Positions 7,252-14,255 of a stretch of DNA of 14,462 nucleotides are shown here, in pieces. Origin of the DNA: Verrucomicrobiota bacterium (GTDB lineage: Bacteria > Verrucomicrobiota > Verrucomicrobiia > Chthoniobacterales > Terrimicrobiaceae); contig JAPLTI010000115.1 in the NCBI GenBank assembly GCA_026398285.1, positions 1 through 14,462 on the forward strand. Direction: 5' to 3'. Within the stretch, counting starts at the first letter, position 1. Every line of letters begins with the position of its first letter. Under the pieces are notes generated by a model. That model did no database searches, was not told the DNA's origin, and worked only from the letters and a program-made list of their open reading frames with translations. Both the position numbers and the translations under genes were made by a program.

Positions 7252-7943
7252 TCCTCGTCCCTTCGGCCCATCAACAATGGCAGAAGATGCCAGATGAAGT
7301 AGGCGAGTGAGGTGATGAAGGCGGCGACATAGGTCCACGCGGCGGCATTGAGAACACGGTTCACGCCATCCTCTTCATGCATGGCGGCAAGAATGCCGGA
7401 GTGGCGGAGTGCGGCTTTGGCGCGGGCCGATGCGTCGAACTCCACAGGAAGGGTCACCAGATTGAAGAGCATGATGATACCCCAACCTGCTGCCATGAGG
7501 ATAATGCCGGTGTGGGTATTTACAAAACCGGTGAACATACCGATAAGCGGAAGCCACATGACAAGTTGGCTTGCGATCTGGGTGGCACCGACGGCTGCCA
7601 TGCGAAGATGGAGCGGAGCGTAGGCGCGTGCGTGCTGAATGGCATGGCCCGCCTCATGCGCGGCAACCGCCAGGGCGGCGATCGATGTGCCGCTGTAGTT
7701 GCCCTCGCTAAGGACGAGACGGCGATGTGAAGGATCGTAGTGGTCGGTAAGTTCGCCGGGGCAGGATTCGATGGTGACACCTTCAACGCCGGCATCCTGC
7801 ATAACTCTGGCGGCAGCCTGTGCGCCAGTGAGGCCGGTGAGGGAAGGTTCCGCTGCGTATTTGCGATAGACGCTCTTAACGCGCATCGAAGCCCAAAATG
7901 AGAGACCCATTGTGCCGAGGAAGAGAAGGATTGGTAGTAGCAT
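7248..7943 (-). CDS. YugP-type membrane zinc metallopeptidase
   Basis: This is a 231-residue member of the neutral zinc metallopeptidase family typified by Bacillus YugP. An N-terminal membrane helix (about 3-19) is followed by a cytoplasm-or-periplasm-facing segment with the ALAVAAHEAGHAIQHA block. H96, E97 and H100 form the HExxH zinc site. LPVEFDASARA (165-175) supplies the probable third zinc ligand E168. Further hydrophobic helices lie at about 121-140, 145-165 and 203-226. The length matches the family (about 225-235). I use the ATG at 7943 because it opens straight into the first helix. A start at 7991 would add 16 unconserved residues and invade the divergent promoter region. It is the first gene of the four-gene minus-strand unit. 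The natural substrate is unknown. Confidence 0.88.
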   Translation of the reverse strand: MLLPILLFLGTMGLSFWASMRVKSVYRKYAAEPSLTGLTGAQAAARVMQDAGVEGVTIESCPGELTDHYDPSHRRLVLSEGNYSGTSIAALAVAAHEAGHAIQHARAYAPLHLRMAAVGATQIASQLVMWLPLIGMFTGFVNTHTGIILMAAGWGIIMLFNLVTLPVEFDASARAKAALRHSGILAAMHEEDGVNRVLNAAAWTYVAAFITSLAYFIWHLLPLLMGRRDEE

Positions 7944-8017
7944 GGTTGAACATTGGCACTTGATTTTTGTTTTGGGAATTACGAATTTCAAAATACTATA
8001 TTAGTTTTTATGGAATC
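7944..8017. promoter_or_regulatory. Divergent control region with inverted repeat, between metallopeptidase unit and nhaR-like gene
   Basis: This 74-base region is markedly A+T-rich compared with its flanks. On the plus strand TTGGGA (7972-7977) and TACTAT (7994-7999) are 16 bases apart and could be a sigma-70 promoter for the regulator gene. An imperfect inverted repeat at 7991-8009 (AAA-ACTA on one side, TAGT-TTT on the other, around TAT, with one mismatched pair) overlaps that -10. A second small one, AATT-ACG-AATT, lies at 7977-7987. LysR regulators usually bind such sites beside their own gene, so this is the likely operator region for both directions. Confidence 0.4.
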
Positions 8018-8914
8018 ATGAACACCCAGCTGAACTACCATCATTTGCGCTACTTTCTGGCCGTCGCGACTTGCGGAGGCATCACATCCGCCGCGGAGGC
8101 GCTCCATGTTTCGGCCCCGACACTGAGCGCCCAGGTGCGTGAGTTGGAGGAATTCTTTGGCACCACACTTTTCCGACGCGAGGGGCGCCGCATGACGCCC
8201 ACCGAGACCGGCAGACACCTTCTGGGATATGCGGAGAGGATTTTTTCGATGGGCGATGAGATGGTGGATTCCGTGAAACGCGGCGGATTCAGTGGACCGG
8301 GAACCGTTTTTCTCGGAGTGGCCGATGCCGTTCCCAAGTTGCTTGCAGCGCGCCTGCTGGAGCGCGCCTGCGAGAAAGCTCCGGGTCTTCGCGTTGTTGT
8401 GCGAGAAGGCCTGCCGCAAGAATTGTGGGGAGCGCTTTCCACGCATCAGATCGATCTCGTGCTGGCGAACGAGGCCCCGCCACCGACACGCATGAATCTT
8501 CCTCCTGGAATTCGCATCGGGAGGATGAGGGTCGTTTTTGCAGCAGCCCCAAAGATCGTCGCTTCCTACCGAAAAAAAGGAGATCCTTCAGAGCTTCCGA
8601 TTCTGGCACCAGCCCGCGAATCCATCCTGCGGCGCGAACTCGAACAGTGGTGGGCTGAAAAAGGCATCACTCCCCTCATCAAGGCCGAGTTTGATGACGG
8701 CGCCGCCATGCTGGAACTTGCCGCAAGAGGCCTTGGAGCTGCTCCAGTCCACGAACCGGTCCTCAAGGATGTCTGCAAGCGCTATGGTCTGACGGCTCTT
8801 CCATTCCGCTGCGAAATCGAGGACGACCTCTTTGTGGTCACCGGCGAGCGGCAATACAGCCATGCGGGTGTTTCAGCCCTCATGGAGACCGCTCGGGGAA
8901 TTTTAAAGGCGTGA
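8018..8914 (+). CDS. nhaR: LysR-family regulator resembling NhaR
   Basis: The 298-residue protein is a LysR-type transcription factor. The N-terminal winged helix-turn-helix spans about 5-65 (LNYHHLRYFLAVATCGGITS, then AAEALHVSAPTLSAQVRELE). The effector domain follows. It resembles NhaR, the Na+-responsive activator of the nhaA antiporter gene, more than general LysR proteins. Shared stretches are the NYHHLRYF opening, YAERIFSMGDEMVD, GVADAVPKLLAARLL, the ILAPARESILRREL segment and the EFDDGAAM segment. The ATG at 8018 is chosen because NhaR-type proteins begin a few residues before the first helix. The frame is open back to 7967 but that part falls in the divergent promoter region. No antiporter gene is present here. 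The nearest possible target is the divergent four-gene unit. The family call is firm. The specific regulon is inference. Confidence 0.88.
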   Translation: MNTQLNYHHLRYFLAVATCGGITSAAEALHVSAPTLSAQVRELEEFFGTTLFRREGRRMTPTETGRHLLGYAERIFSMGDEMVDSVKRGGFSGPGTVFLGVADAVPKLLAARLLERACEKAPGLRVVVREGLPQELWGALSTHQIDLVLANEAPPPTRMNLPPGIRIGRMRVVFAAAPKIVASYRKKGDPSELPILAPARESILRRELEQWWAEKGITPLIKAEFDDGAAMLELAARGLGAAPVHEPVLKDVCKRYGLTALPFRCEIEDDLFVVTGERQYSHAGVSALMETARGILKA

Positions 8915-8993
8915 ATTCGCATACCGCGCCTTGAATCCAGAGCCCCAAGAGGCAATTCTTCCACACGCACTAAACCACACGCTCAACATCGAA

Positions 8994-10118
8994 ATGTCAT
9001 CCATCCTGTCCAACGCCCACAAACACATCCTTGATCTCGTCGCCTACGAACCAGGCAAACCCGTGGAGGAACTCGCCCGAGAGATGGGGCTGGAGCCATC
9101 TCAAATCATCAAGCTCGCCTCAAATGAAAATCCGCTTGGCCCCTCTCCTGCCGCTCTTCAGGCCATGCGGGACACTCTGGAGCGCTCCCACTTCTACCCG
9201 GATGGCGGCGCATGGGCCCTTCGCAACGCGATTGCCGAAAAATTAGACCTCAAGCGGGAGAATGTCATTCTTGGGAATGGCTCGAACGAAATCATCGAGT
9301 TCATTGGTCACGCCTTTCTGAAGCCTGGCGACGAAGTGGTGACGGCAGGTCACGCCTTTGCGGTCTACAGTCTCATGGCGCAACTTTTTGGTGCAACGAC
9401 AGTCGCCGTTCCCGATCCCGGCTACACGCATGATCTGGATGCCATGCTGACAGCAATCACTCCAAAGACCCGGCAACTCTTCATCGCCAATCCCAATAAC
9501 CCAACTGGCACGCTGGTCGGACAGGATGCGATAGACCGTTTTATGGAGCGGGTGCCCGAGCATGTGTTGGTGATTTTTGACGAAGCGTATTTTGAGTTTC
9601 TTGATAATCCACCGGATGTCCTGCGGTATGTGCGGGAGGATCGCAATGTGGTGGTGATGCGAACATTCTCGAAAATCCAGGGCCTCGCCAACCTGCGCAT
9701 TGGCTATGGTCTGGCTCCGGCACGGATCGCAGAAGTGCTCCAAAAGACGCGCCAACCGTTCAATGCAAATGGCATTGCGCAGGCCGGTGCCTTGGCGGGT
9801 CTTCGCGACGAGGAGCACATGCGGCGCACGCGTGAACTCACACACGAAGGCAGGAACTATCTGGAAGCAGAGTTTACCAGATTGGGCCTAACCTTTGTGC
9901 CAAGCGTTGCCAATTTTGTCCTGGTCCAAGTGGGCGATGGCGATGCGGTGTTCCAAGCCCTGCTCAAACGGGGCGTCATTGTTCGGGCAATGCGCAGCTA
10001 CAAACTTCCCGAGTGGATTCGCGTCTCGGTGGGAACGATGGAACAAAACCACCGCTTCATTGCAGAGCTAGAAATTCTCAACAAGGCAGGCCTTCTCAAA
10101 ACGGGCAATCCCGTCTGA
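8994..10118 (+). CDS. hisC: Histidinol-phosphate aminotransferase HisC
   Basis: This fold-type I PLP enzyme exchanges the amino group between histidinol phosphate and 2-oxoglutarate in histidine synthesis, in the cytoplasm. The 374 residues (from 8994) compare well with the usual 350-375. Visible signatures are the KLASNENPLGPSPAA entry motif, HFYPDGGAWALRNAIA, LGNGSNEIIEF, FIANPNNPTGT (N169), FDEAYFEF (D196, Y199), the PLP lysine K227 in TFSKIQGLANLRIGYG, and VRAMRSYKLPEWIRVSVGT at the end. HisC-like enzymes can also serve other amino acids, so the substrate is probable rather than certain. A TTG at 8931 would extend the protein by 21 residues of unconserved look, and I prefer the ATG. The gene is not with other his genes here. 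It overlaps mnmE by one base (TGATG). Confidence 0.93.
   Translation: MSSILSNAHKHILDLVAYEPGKPVEELAREMGLEPSQIIKLASNENPLGPSPAALQAMRDTLERSHFYPDGGAWALRNAIAEKLDLKRENVILGNGSNEIIEFIGHAFLKPGDEVVTAGHAFAVYSLMAQLFGATTVAVPDPGYTHDLDAMLTAITPKTRQLFIANPNNPTGTLVGQDAIDRFMERVPEHVLVIFDEAYFEFLDNPPDVLRYVREDRNVVVMRTFSKIQGLANLRIGYGLAPARIAEVLQKTRQPFNANGIAQAGALAGLRDEEHMRRTRELTHEGRNYLEAEFTRLGLTFVPSVANFVLVQVGDGDAVFQALLKRGVIVRAMRSYKLPEWIRVSVGTMEQNHRFIAELEILNKAGLLKTGNPV
10083..10114 (+). repeat. Two small hairpins at the hisC-mnmE junction
   Basis: AAGGC-AG-GCCTT (10083-10094) and ACGGG-CAAT-CCCGT (10101-10114) are consecutive inverted repeats at the end of hisC. The second has five base pairs with a four-base loop and ends two bases before the mnmE ATG at 10118. 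In mRNA it would sit where a ribosome-binding site is expected. It may therefore make mnmE translation depend on ribosomes finishing hisC. The coding constraint of hisC may equally explain the sequence. Confidence 0.35.
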
Positions 10119-11446
10119 TGAGCTTCTCATCGGATACAATTGCTGCCATCGCCACGCCTCCCGGGGAAGGAGCCATTGCGATGGTGCGTATTTCGGGCCC
10201 TGATGCGGCACCCATCCTAGCCCGTATTTTCAAGTCCTCAGTCAAGACCCCTGCCCCACGTCAGGCAACATTTGGAAAAATCCACGACGGCGAGGAAGTT
10301 CTCGATCAGGTTTTGGTCACGACATTTCAAGCGCCAACAAGTTTCACCGGCGAGGATATGGCGGAGATCACCTGCCACGGAGGCATCCTGCTCGCTGCTC
10401 GCATTCTAGAAACAGTGCTTCGCTCGGGCGCACGGGTGGCCGATGCGGGCGAGTTTTCCCAACGTGCGTTTTTTAATGGCAAAATCGACCTCACCCGCGC
10501 CGAGGCGATCATGGACATCATCCGCGCTCGCACCGCACCCGCACTCCGGGCCGCGGCACTCCAGCTTGAAGGTCGACTGGGCAAGGAAATCATGGCCCTG
10601 CGCGATACCGTGCTGGAGGTCGTTGCTCATATCGAAGCCTGGATTGACTTCCCCGAGGAGGGAATTGATCCAGCAACGGGCCTCTTTCTCCTTCAAAAAA
10701 TCAACACATCATTAGAGCGAACAGAAAGACTTCTCTCCACAGCCGATGAAGGCCGTGTTTTACGCGAAGGAATTCGTGTGGCTATTGTGGGACTTCCCAA
10801 TGCTGGGAAATCCAGCCTCCTGAACCGCCTGCTCGGCACGGACAGGGCCATAGTGAGCGAGATTCCCGGCACAACCCGGGATACGATCGAGGAGTCGGCC
10901 TGCCTGCGCGGCGTTCTTTTTCGTCTCACCGATACAGCCGGTCTGCGCGAAACAAACGATCCTGTCGAGCGTGAGGGCGTGGCACGGAGCGGACGGGCCA
11001 TGGAAAGCGCCGATCTCGTGCTTCACATTTTCGATGCCAGCGCCACAACACCTCCAGCACCCTTGAATGAGCGCGAAATACTGGTTGCGAACAAATGCGA
11101 CCTCTTGCCGCCAGAATCCCTCAAGCATACCGGAGCCATCCCTGTCTCATCGCTCACTGGCGCGGGCTTTGACGCACTCCTCGACGCCATGACCCACTCA
11201 AAAGGCGCAAAGCATCTCTGCACGGGCGACTCCCTTGCCGCCATTAACGCCCGCCATAAGACGCTTCTGGAATCCGCCGCCGCATCCCTGCGCGCCGCCG
11301 CTGAACTCGTTCAAACCAGCGCCCCGCCGGAACTGGCGGCCGTTGAACTCCGCTCCTCGCTCGACGCACTGGGACGAATCGTCGGAGCGACTGACACCGA
11401 GGACATCCTGGGCGAAATCTTCAGTAGATTCTGCATTGGAAAATAA
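10118..11446 (+). CDS. mnmE: tRNA-modification GTPase MnmE (TrmE)
   Basis: MnmE works with MnmG to place the carboxymethylaminomethyl (or aminomethyl) group on wobble uridine 34 of certain tRNAs. The 442 residues are close to the usual 450-460. The N-terminal tetrahydrofolate-binding domain begins DTIAAIATPPGEGAIAMVRI-like (shown here in part) and holds FTGEDMAEITCHGG and FSQRAFFNGKIDLTRAEA. The GTPase insert has G1 GLPNAGKS (225-232), the GTTRDT switch, DTAGLRET (272-279) and NKCD (325-328). The protein ends in FCIGK (438-442), whose cysteine is the conserved C-terminal one. The ATG at 10118 overlaps the hisC stop. A longer start inside hisC (10013) would be unconserved. No mnmG is in view. 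The stop is TAA, showing that TAA is a normal stop in this genome. Confidence 0.97.
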   Translation: MSFSSDTIAAIATPPGEGAIAMVRISGPDAAPILARIFKSSVKTPAPRQATFGKIHDGEEVLDQVLVTTFQAPTSFTGEDMAEITCHGGILLAARILETVLRSGARVADAGEFSQRAFFNGKIDLTRAEAIMDIIRARTAPALRAAALQLEGRLGKEIMALRDTVLEVVAHIEAWIDFPEEGIDPATGLFLLQKINTSLERTERLLSTADEGRVLREGIRVAIVGLPNAGKSSLLNRLLGTDRAIVSEIPGTTRDTIEESACLRGVLFRLTDTAGLRETNDPVEREGVARSGRAMESADLVLHIFDASATTPPAPLNEREILVANKCDLLPPESLKHTGAIPVSSLTGAGFDALLDAMTHSKGAKHLCTGDSLAAINARHKTLLESAAASLRAAAELVQTSAPPELAAVELRSSLDALGRIVGATDTEDILGEIFSRFCIGK

Positions 11447-11482
11447 TCTTCCCACTCACGGGCTCAACCAGACTTTTAGACT

Positions 11483-13114
11483 ATGAAAAAACTTTTGACC
11501 ATGGTGTTCGCCACTGCAATTGCACCCGCCTTGCTTACAAGCTGCGCGCTTGTGAATTTAAAGATAACCCGGACTCCGAGCGTGACGGCCCAGCGCACCA
11601 TCGAAACGCTGGCCGCCACAAGCGAACCCGCTGCCCTTCTTCAGAAGACCGAAGACAAGTCACTACCTCAATCTGAGCGCATCGAGCTTCTCCTCGAAGC
11701 CCTTCGCGAGACCTCCAAAGCGCGAGTTGGAACTGAATTTCAAAAACTGAATCAAATCGCCACGGCTCGTTTGGTTGAAATTCTGGCCACCGAGAACTTC
11801 CAAAACAGCGCCATCCGCATCACTCCGGCATCCCTCAACACAGTCGACCCGCAGCAAGTATCGAAGCTCATAGCCGCCCATTCCATTCAGATCAAAGGCC
11901 TGCGCGAGCGAGTGACCTTGGAAGGAGCAGGAGTCCCGTATGTGGCATGGTTCGCCAAAGGTTCACCTAGTCTTGCTGGGCAACCCAGCTCGGCGCAGAC
12001 CGGTATGAGCATCCCGGTCACGGCGCTCGTTCGTTTTGATAAAAACGGACCGCAGCTCACATTTTACCGACGCCTCCAGACAGAAAGCGTTGTTCTCAAT
12101 GGAAGGAAAGAAACTCTGGCCGCCGATTTTTCGGCGCCGATTGCCTACCTCCTCAGCCAGGGGAAGAATAGTTCCATCGATATCCAGGCTCTGTTTTTCT
12201 CGGATACCAATTTTAAAAACACCGGCCTCCTCCAGATCGACGAATACGATCCCAAGAAAATTCCCGTGGTTTTTGTGCACGGCCTGCTCTGCCGTCCCGC
12301 AGCTTGGACCTCGGCAGTGAACCAACTTCTCGCCGATCCGAAAATCCGCTCACGCTATCAATTCTGGTTCTACCTCTACCCCACAGGCCTTCCCGTTTGG
12401 TGGTCCGCAGCCAAACTTCGCACCGAGCTCGACCGGTATCGTGCAATGGTGGACCCCGCCCATAAAAACCCGAACCTCGACCAGATCGTGCTGGTTGGCC
12501 ACAGCATGGGGGGCCTCATTTCCAGCCTCATGGTGCGAAAAGGTGGAGAAGATCTCTGGAAGCAATTCACGGACACTCCGCCGGAGAAGCTGAAAATTAG
12601 CGCCGCAGCCAAGGAAAACCTTTTGAAAATCGTCAACTTCGAGCCCCGAGAGGATATCCGCCGCGTCATTTTCATGGCCACACCACACCAAGGCAGTCAG
12701 CTCGCGATGAACCCGCTGGCTGATTTCTTTTCGAATCTGGTTCGCCTGCCAAACCTCAGCACATCGCGCGACCGCCTTGTGATGGTCAACTCCATCCGAA
12801 ACCACCTGCGAGACCTCTTTGTGGCCCCCGCAAACAGCATCCGCTTCTTACGGGCAAAGTCCCCTCTCCTACTCGCGATCCTCAAGCTACCCATGTCCGA
12901 GCGCGTCACCTACCACTCGGTGATAGGCGACCAAGGCAAAGGTGACACGCCGAACAGCTCGGATGGAGTCGTCCCCTACTGGAGTTCACACCTTCCGAAC
13001 GCCAAGTCGGAAAAAATCGTCCCGTCTGGCCACGGAGCCAACGAAGATCCTAACGGCATCGAAGAAATCCGCCGCATTCTCCGTTTGCACCTCGTCGAGA
13101 AGGCGACCCCCTGA
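11483..13114 (+). CDS. Putative alpha/beta-hydrolase (lipase/esterase-like) lipoprotein
   Basis: The 543-residue protein starts with a lipoprotein signal peptide: MKKLL, a hydrophobic core, and LLTSC with the lipidated cysteine C21. It is therefore expected to be anchored in the cell envelope. Residues about 22-255 are not recognised. They contain helical charged stretches and no membrane segment. From about 260 an alpha/beta-hydrolase core is clear. It has IPVVFVHGLL (oxyanion region, H266), VLVGHSMGGLISSL with nucleophile S341, FMATPHQGSQLA, SSDGVVPYWSS with probable acid D494, and the probable catalytic histidine H517 in VPSGHGANEDP. The order and spacing fit a Ser-Asp-His triad and the lipase or DUF676-like group. 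The substrate is unknown. It lies 36 bases behind mnmE and may share its transcript. No ribosome-binding site is clear. Confidence 0.85.
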   Translation: MKKLLTMVFATAIAPALLTSCALVNLKITRTPSVTAQRTIETLAATSEPAALLQKTEDKSLPQSERIELLLEALRETSKARVGTEFQKLNQIATARLVEILATENFQNSAIRITPASLNTVDPQQVSKLIAAHSIQIKGLRERVTLEGAGVPYVAWFAKGSPSLAGQPSSAQTGMSIPVTALVRFDKNGPQLTFYRRLQTESVVLNGRKETLAADFSAPIAYLLSQGKNSSIDIQALFFSDTNFKNTGLLQIDEYDPKKIPVVFVHGLLCRPAAWTSAVNQLLADPKIRSRYQFWFYLYPTGLPVWWSAAKLRTELDRYRAMVDPAHKNPNLDQIVLVGHSMGGLISSLMVRKGGEDLWKQFTDTPPEKLKISAAAKENLLKIVNFEPREDIRRVIFMATPHQGSQLAMNPLADFFSNLVRLPNLSTSRDRLVMVNSIRNHLRDLFVAPANSIRFLRAKSPLLLAILKLPMSERVTYHSVIGDQGKGDTPNSSDGVVPYWSSHLPNAKSEKIVPSGHGANEDPNGIEEIRRILRLHLVEKATP

Positions 13115-13125
13115 GGTTTCCCAAA

Positions 13126-13163
13126 TGAAGTCCCAGCCTTCGCGGGTTTAGCTGGTCACTTCA
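13126..13163. terminator. Imperfect inverted repeat between convergent genes, possible terminator
   Basis: TGAAGT (13126-13131) pairs with ACTTCA (13158-13163), and CCAGC (13133-13137) with GCTGG (13151-13155). They are separated by a small internal loop and a 13-base hairpin loop. It lies between the stop of the lipoprotein gene (13114) and the stop of the convergent manC (13207). There is no T-run on either side, so it is not a classical intrinsic terminator. It includes the second stop codon of the manC frame (13156-13158). Confidence 0.35.
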
Positions 13164-13206
13164 AATCCGCTGGCAGCAGGGGTTGCAGGGCTTTGACATC
13201 CTGAAC
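13156..13206 (-). other. In-frame continuation of manC behind its TAA stop
   Basis: Reading on past the TAA at 13209-13207 in the manC frame gives VQDVKALQPLLPADLK and then TGA at 13158-13156. The Q-D-V-K motif is the conserved C-terminal signature of mannose-1-phosphate guanylyltransferases, where it normally follows a D-K/R-x-x pattern like the CDKA that precedes this stop. So this piece looks like the original C-terminal coding sequence cut off by one codon (for example AAA changed to TAA). Confidence 0.65.
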
Positions 13207-14223
13207 TTAGGCTTTGTCGCAGACGAGTATTGCGTCTGGAGTTTCCACAACGACGAGGTTCTCAACGCCACAGAGGGCGATGAGGCGACCGTTGGAGACG
13301 GCGATATTGTCGCGCGAGGCGTGATGCACGACGGGGCCGCGTTTGCAGTTTCCATCAGCGTCGGGCGGAATGTGGGCGGGCAACGCAGTCCAAGCTCCCA
13401 CATCATCCCAGTCGAAGTTAGCGAGCACAGTGGCGATACTTTTGGCATTTTCCATGATGGCATAATCCACGGAAATTTTCGGCAGGGAGGCGAATCGCGT
13501 CGCGAGGTGCGAAGGGAGGTCATCGAGGGATCGCATGGATTCGATAAAGTCGGCGAGCGGGGGCAACTGGCGCCGTGCCTCGTCAAGGAACGCGGAAGCG
13601 CGCCAGACGAAAATGCCGCTGTTCCAGAGGAAATTTCCAGCGGCAATGTATTCACGGGCTTTGTCCACTTCCGGCTTTTCCACAAAGCGCCGCAAGGTGT
13701 GAATGGAACTGCCTTGCGGGCCTTGAGGCAGAGGCTCTGCGGTTTCCAGATAGCCGTAGCCAGTTGCCGGAAATGCAGGGGGAATGCCCAGTGTGGCAAC
13801 AGTGCCCGTGCGGTAGGCGATGTCCACCGCATCACTCAAGCAGGAGCGGAATTTTGCGGTATCATGAATCATGGCATCCGCCGGAAGAACGATGCACACA
13901 GAGTCCGGGTCCAACGCACGAGCGATGGCAGTCGCAAGCGCGCAGGCTGGCGCCGTGTCGCGTTTGGCGGGTTCAGCGATGATGTTTTTCTCCGCTAAAA
14001 AGGGAACGGCCGCTTTCGTGGATTCGAGTTGAGCAGCGTTGGTCAGAATAAAGGTATTCTCCAAGGAAACGAGCCCCTCCAGCCTTCTCACAGTGGTCTC
14101 AAGCAGCGTGCGGTCATCAAGCAGGCGAAGAAGGTGCTTGGGAGTGCTCTGGCGGCTCATGGGCCAGAACCGCTCACCGCTGCCGCCGGCCATCACAAAC
14201 GCGAAAATCTTAGCGGAATTCAT
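13207..14223 (-). CDS. manC: Mannose-1-phosphate guanylyltransferase (GDP-mannose pyrophosphorylase), slightly shortened C-terminus
   Basis: The enzyme makes GDP-mannose from GTP and mannose 1-phosphate in the cytoplasm, feeding mannose-containing glycans. From the ATG at 14223 the protein has 338 residues. The nucleotide-binding loop MAGGSGERFWPMSR (11-24) is followed by PKHLL, where PKQ is more usual. Other family marks are VLPAD (112-116), GYGYLE, FVEKP (180-184), FLWNSGIFVWRA, SVDYAIME (251-258), FDWDDVGAW (270-278) and ENLVVVETPDAILVCDK. It is a single-domain form without the isomerase half of bifunctional enzymes. It ends abruptly at TAA, just before the QDVK segment. Start choice is open: a TTG at 14259 overlaps the upstream stop and has AAGAAGG four bases before it. 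The ATG begins right at the conserved fold and is preferred. Confidence 0.9.
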   Translation of the reverse strand: MNSAKIFAFVMAGGSGERFWPMSRQSTPKHLLRLLDDRTLLETTVRRLEGLVSLENTFILTNAAQLESTKAAVPFLAEKNIIAEPAKRDTAPACALATAIARALDPDSVCIVLPADAMIHDTAKFRSCLSDAVDIAYRTGTVATLGIPPAFPATGYGYLETAEPLPQGPQGSSIHTLRRFVEKPEVDKAREYIAAGNFLWNSGIFVWRASAFLDEARRQLPPLADFIESMRSLDDLPSHLATRFASLPKISVDYAIMENAKSIATVLANFDWDDVGAWTALPAHIPPDADGNCKRGPVVHHASRDNIAVSNGRLIALCGVENLVVVETPDAILVCDKA

Positions 14224-14255
14224 AGCGGAGATGATGTCCGGAGAGGCTGGAGGCG

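Noticed and set aside
8931..8993. TTG start extending HisC by 21 residues
   Set aside because: There is no ribosome-binding site, a rare start codon and an unconserved-looking sequence. The ATG at 8994 gives normal length.
13115..13206. A small separate gene in the lipoprotein-manC gap
   Set aside because: No frame has a start with support. The coding-looking part is explained as the continuation of the manC frame.
13183..13998. A 271-codon open frame on the plus strand
   Set aside because: It is antisense to manC, whose conserved motifs cover the same bases. The product shows no recognisable domain.
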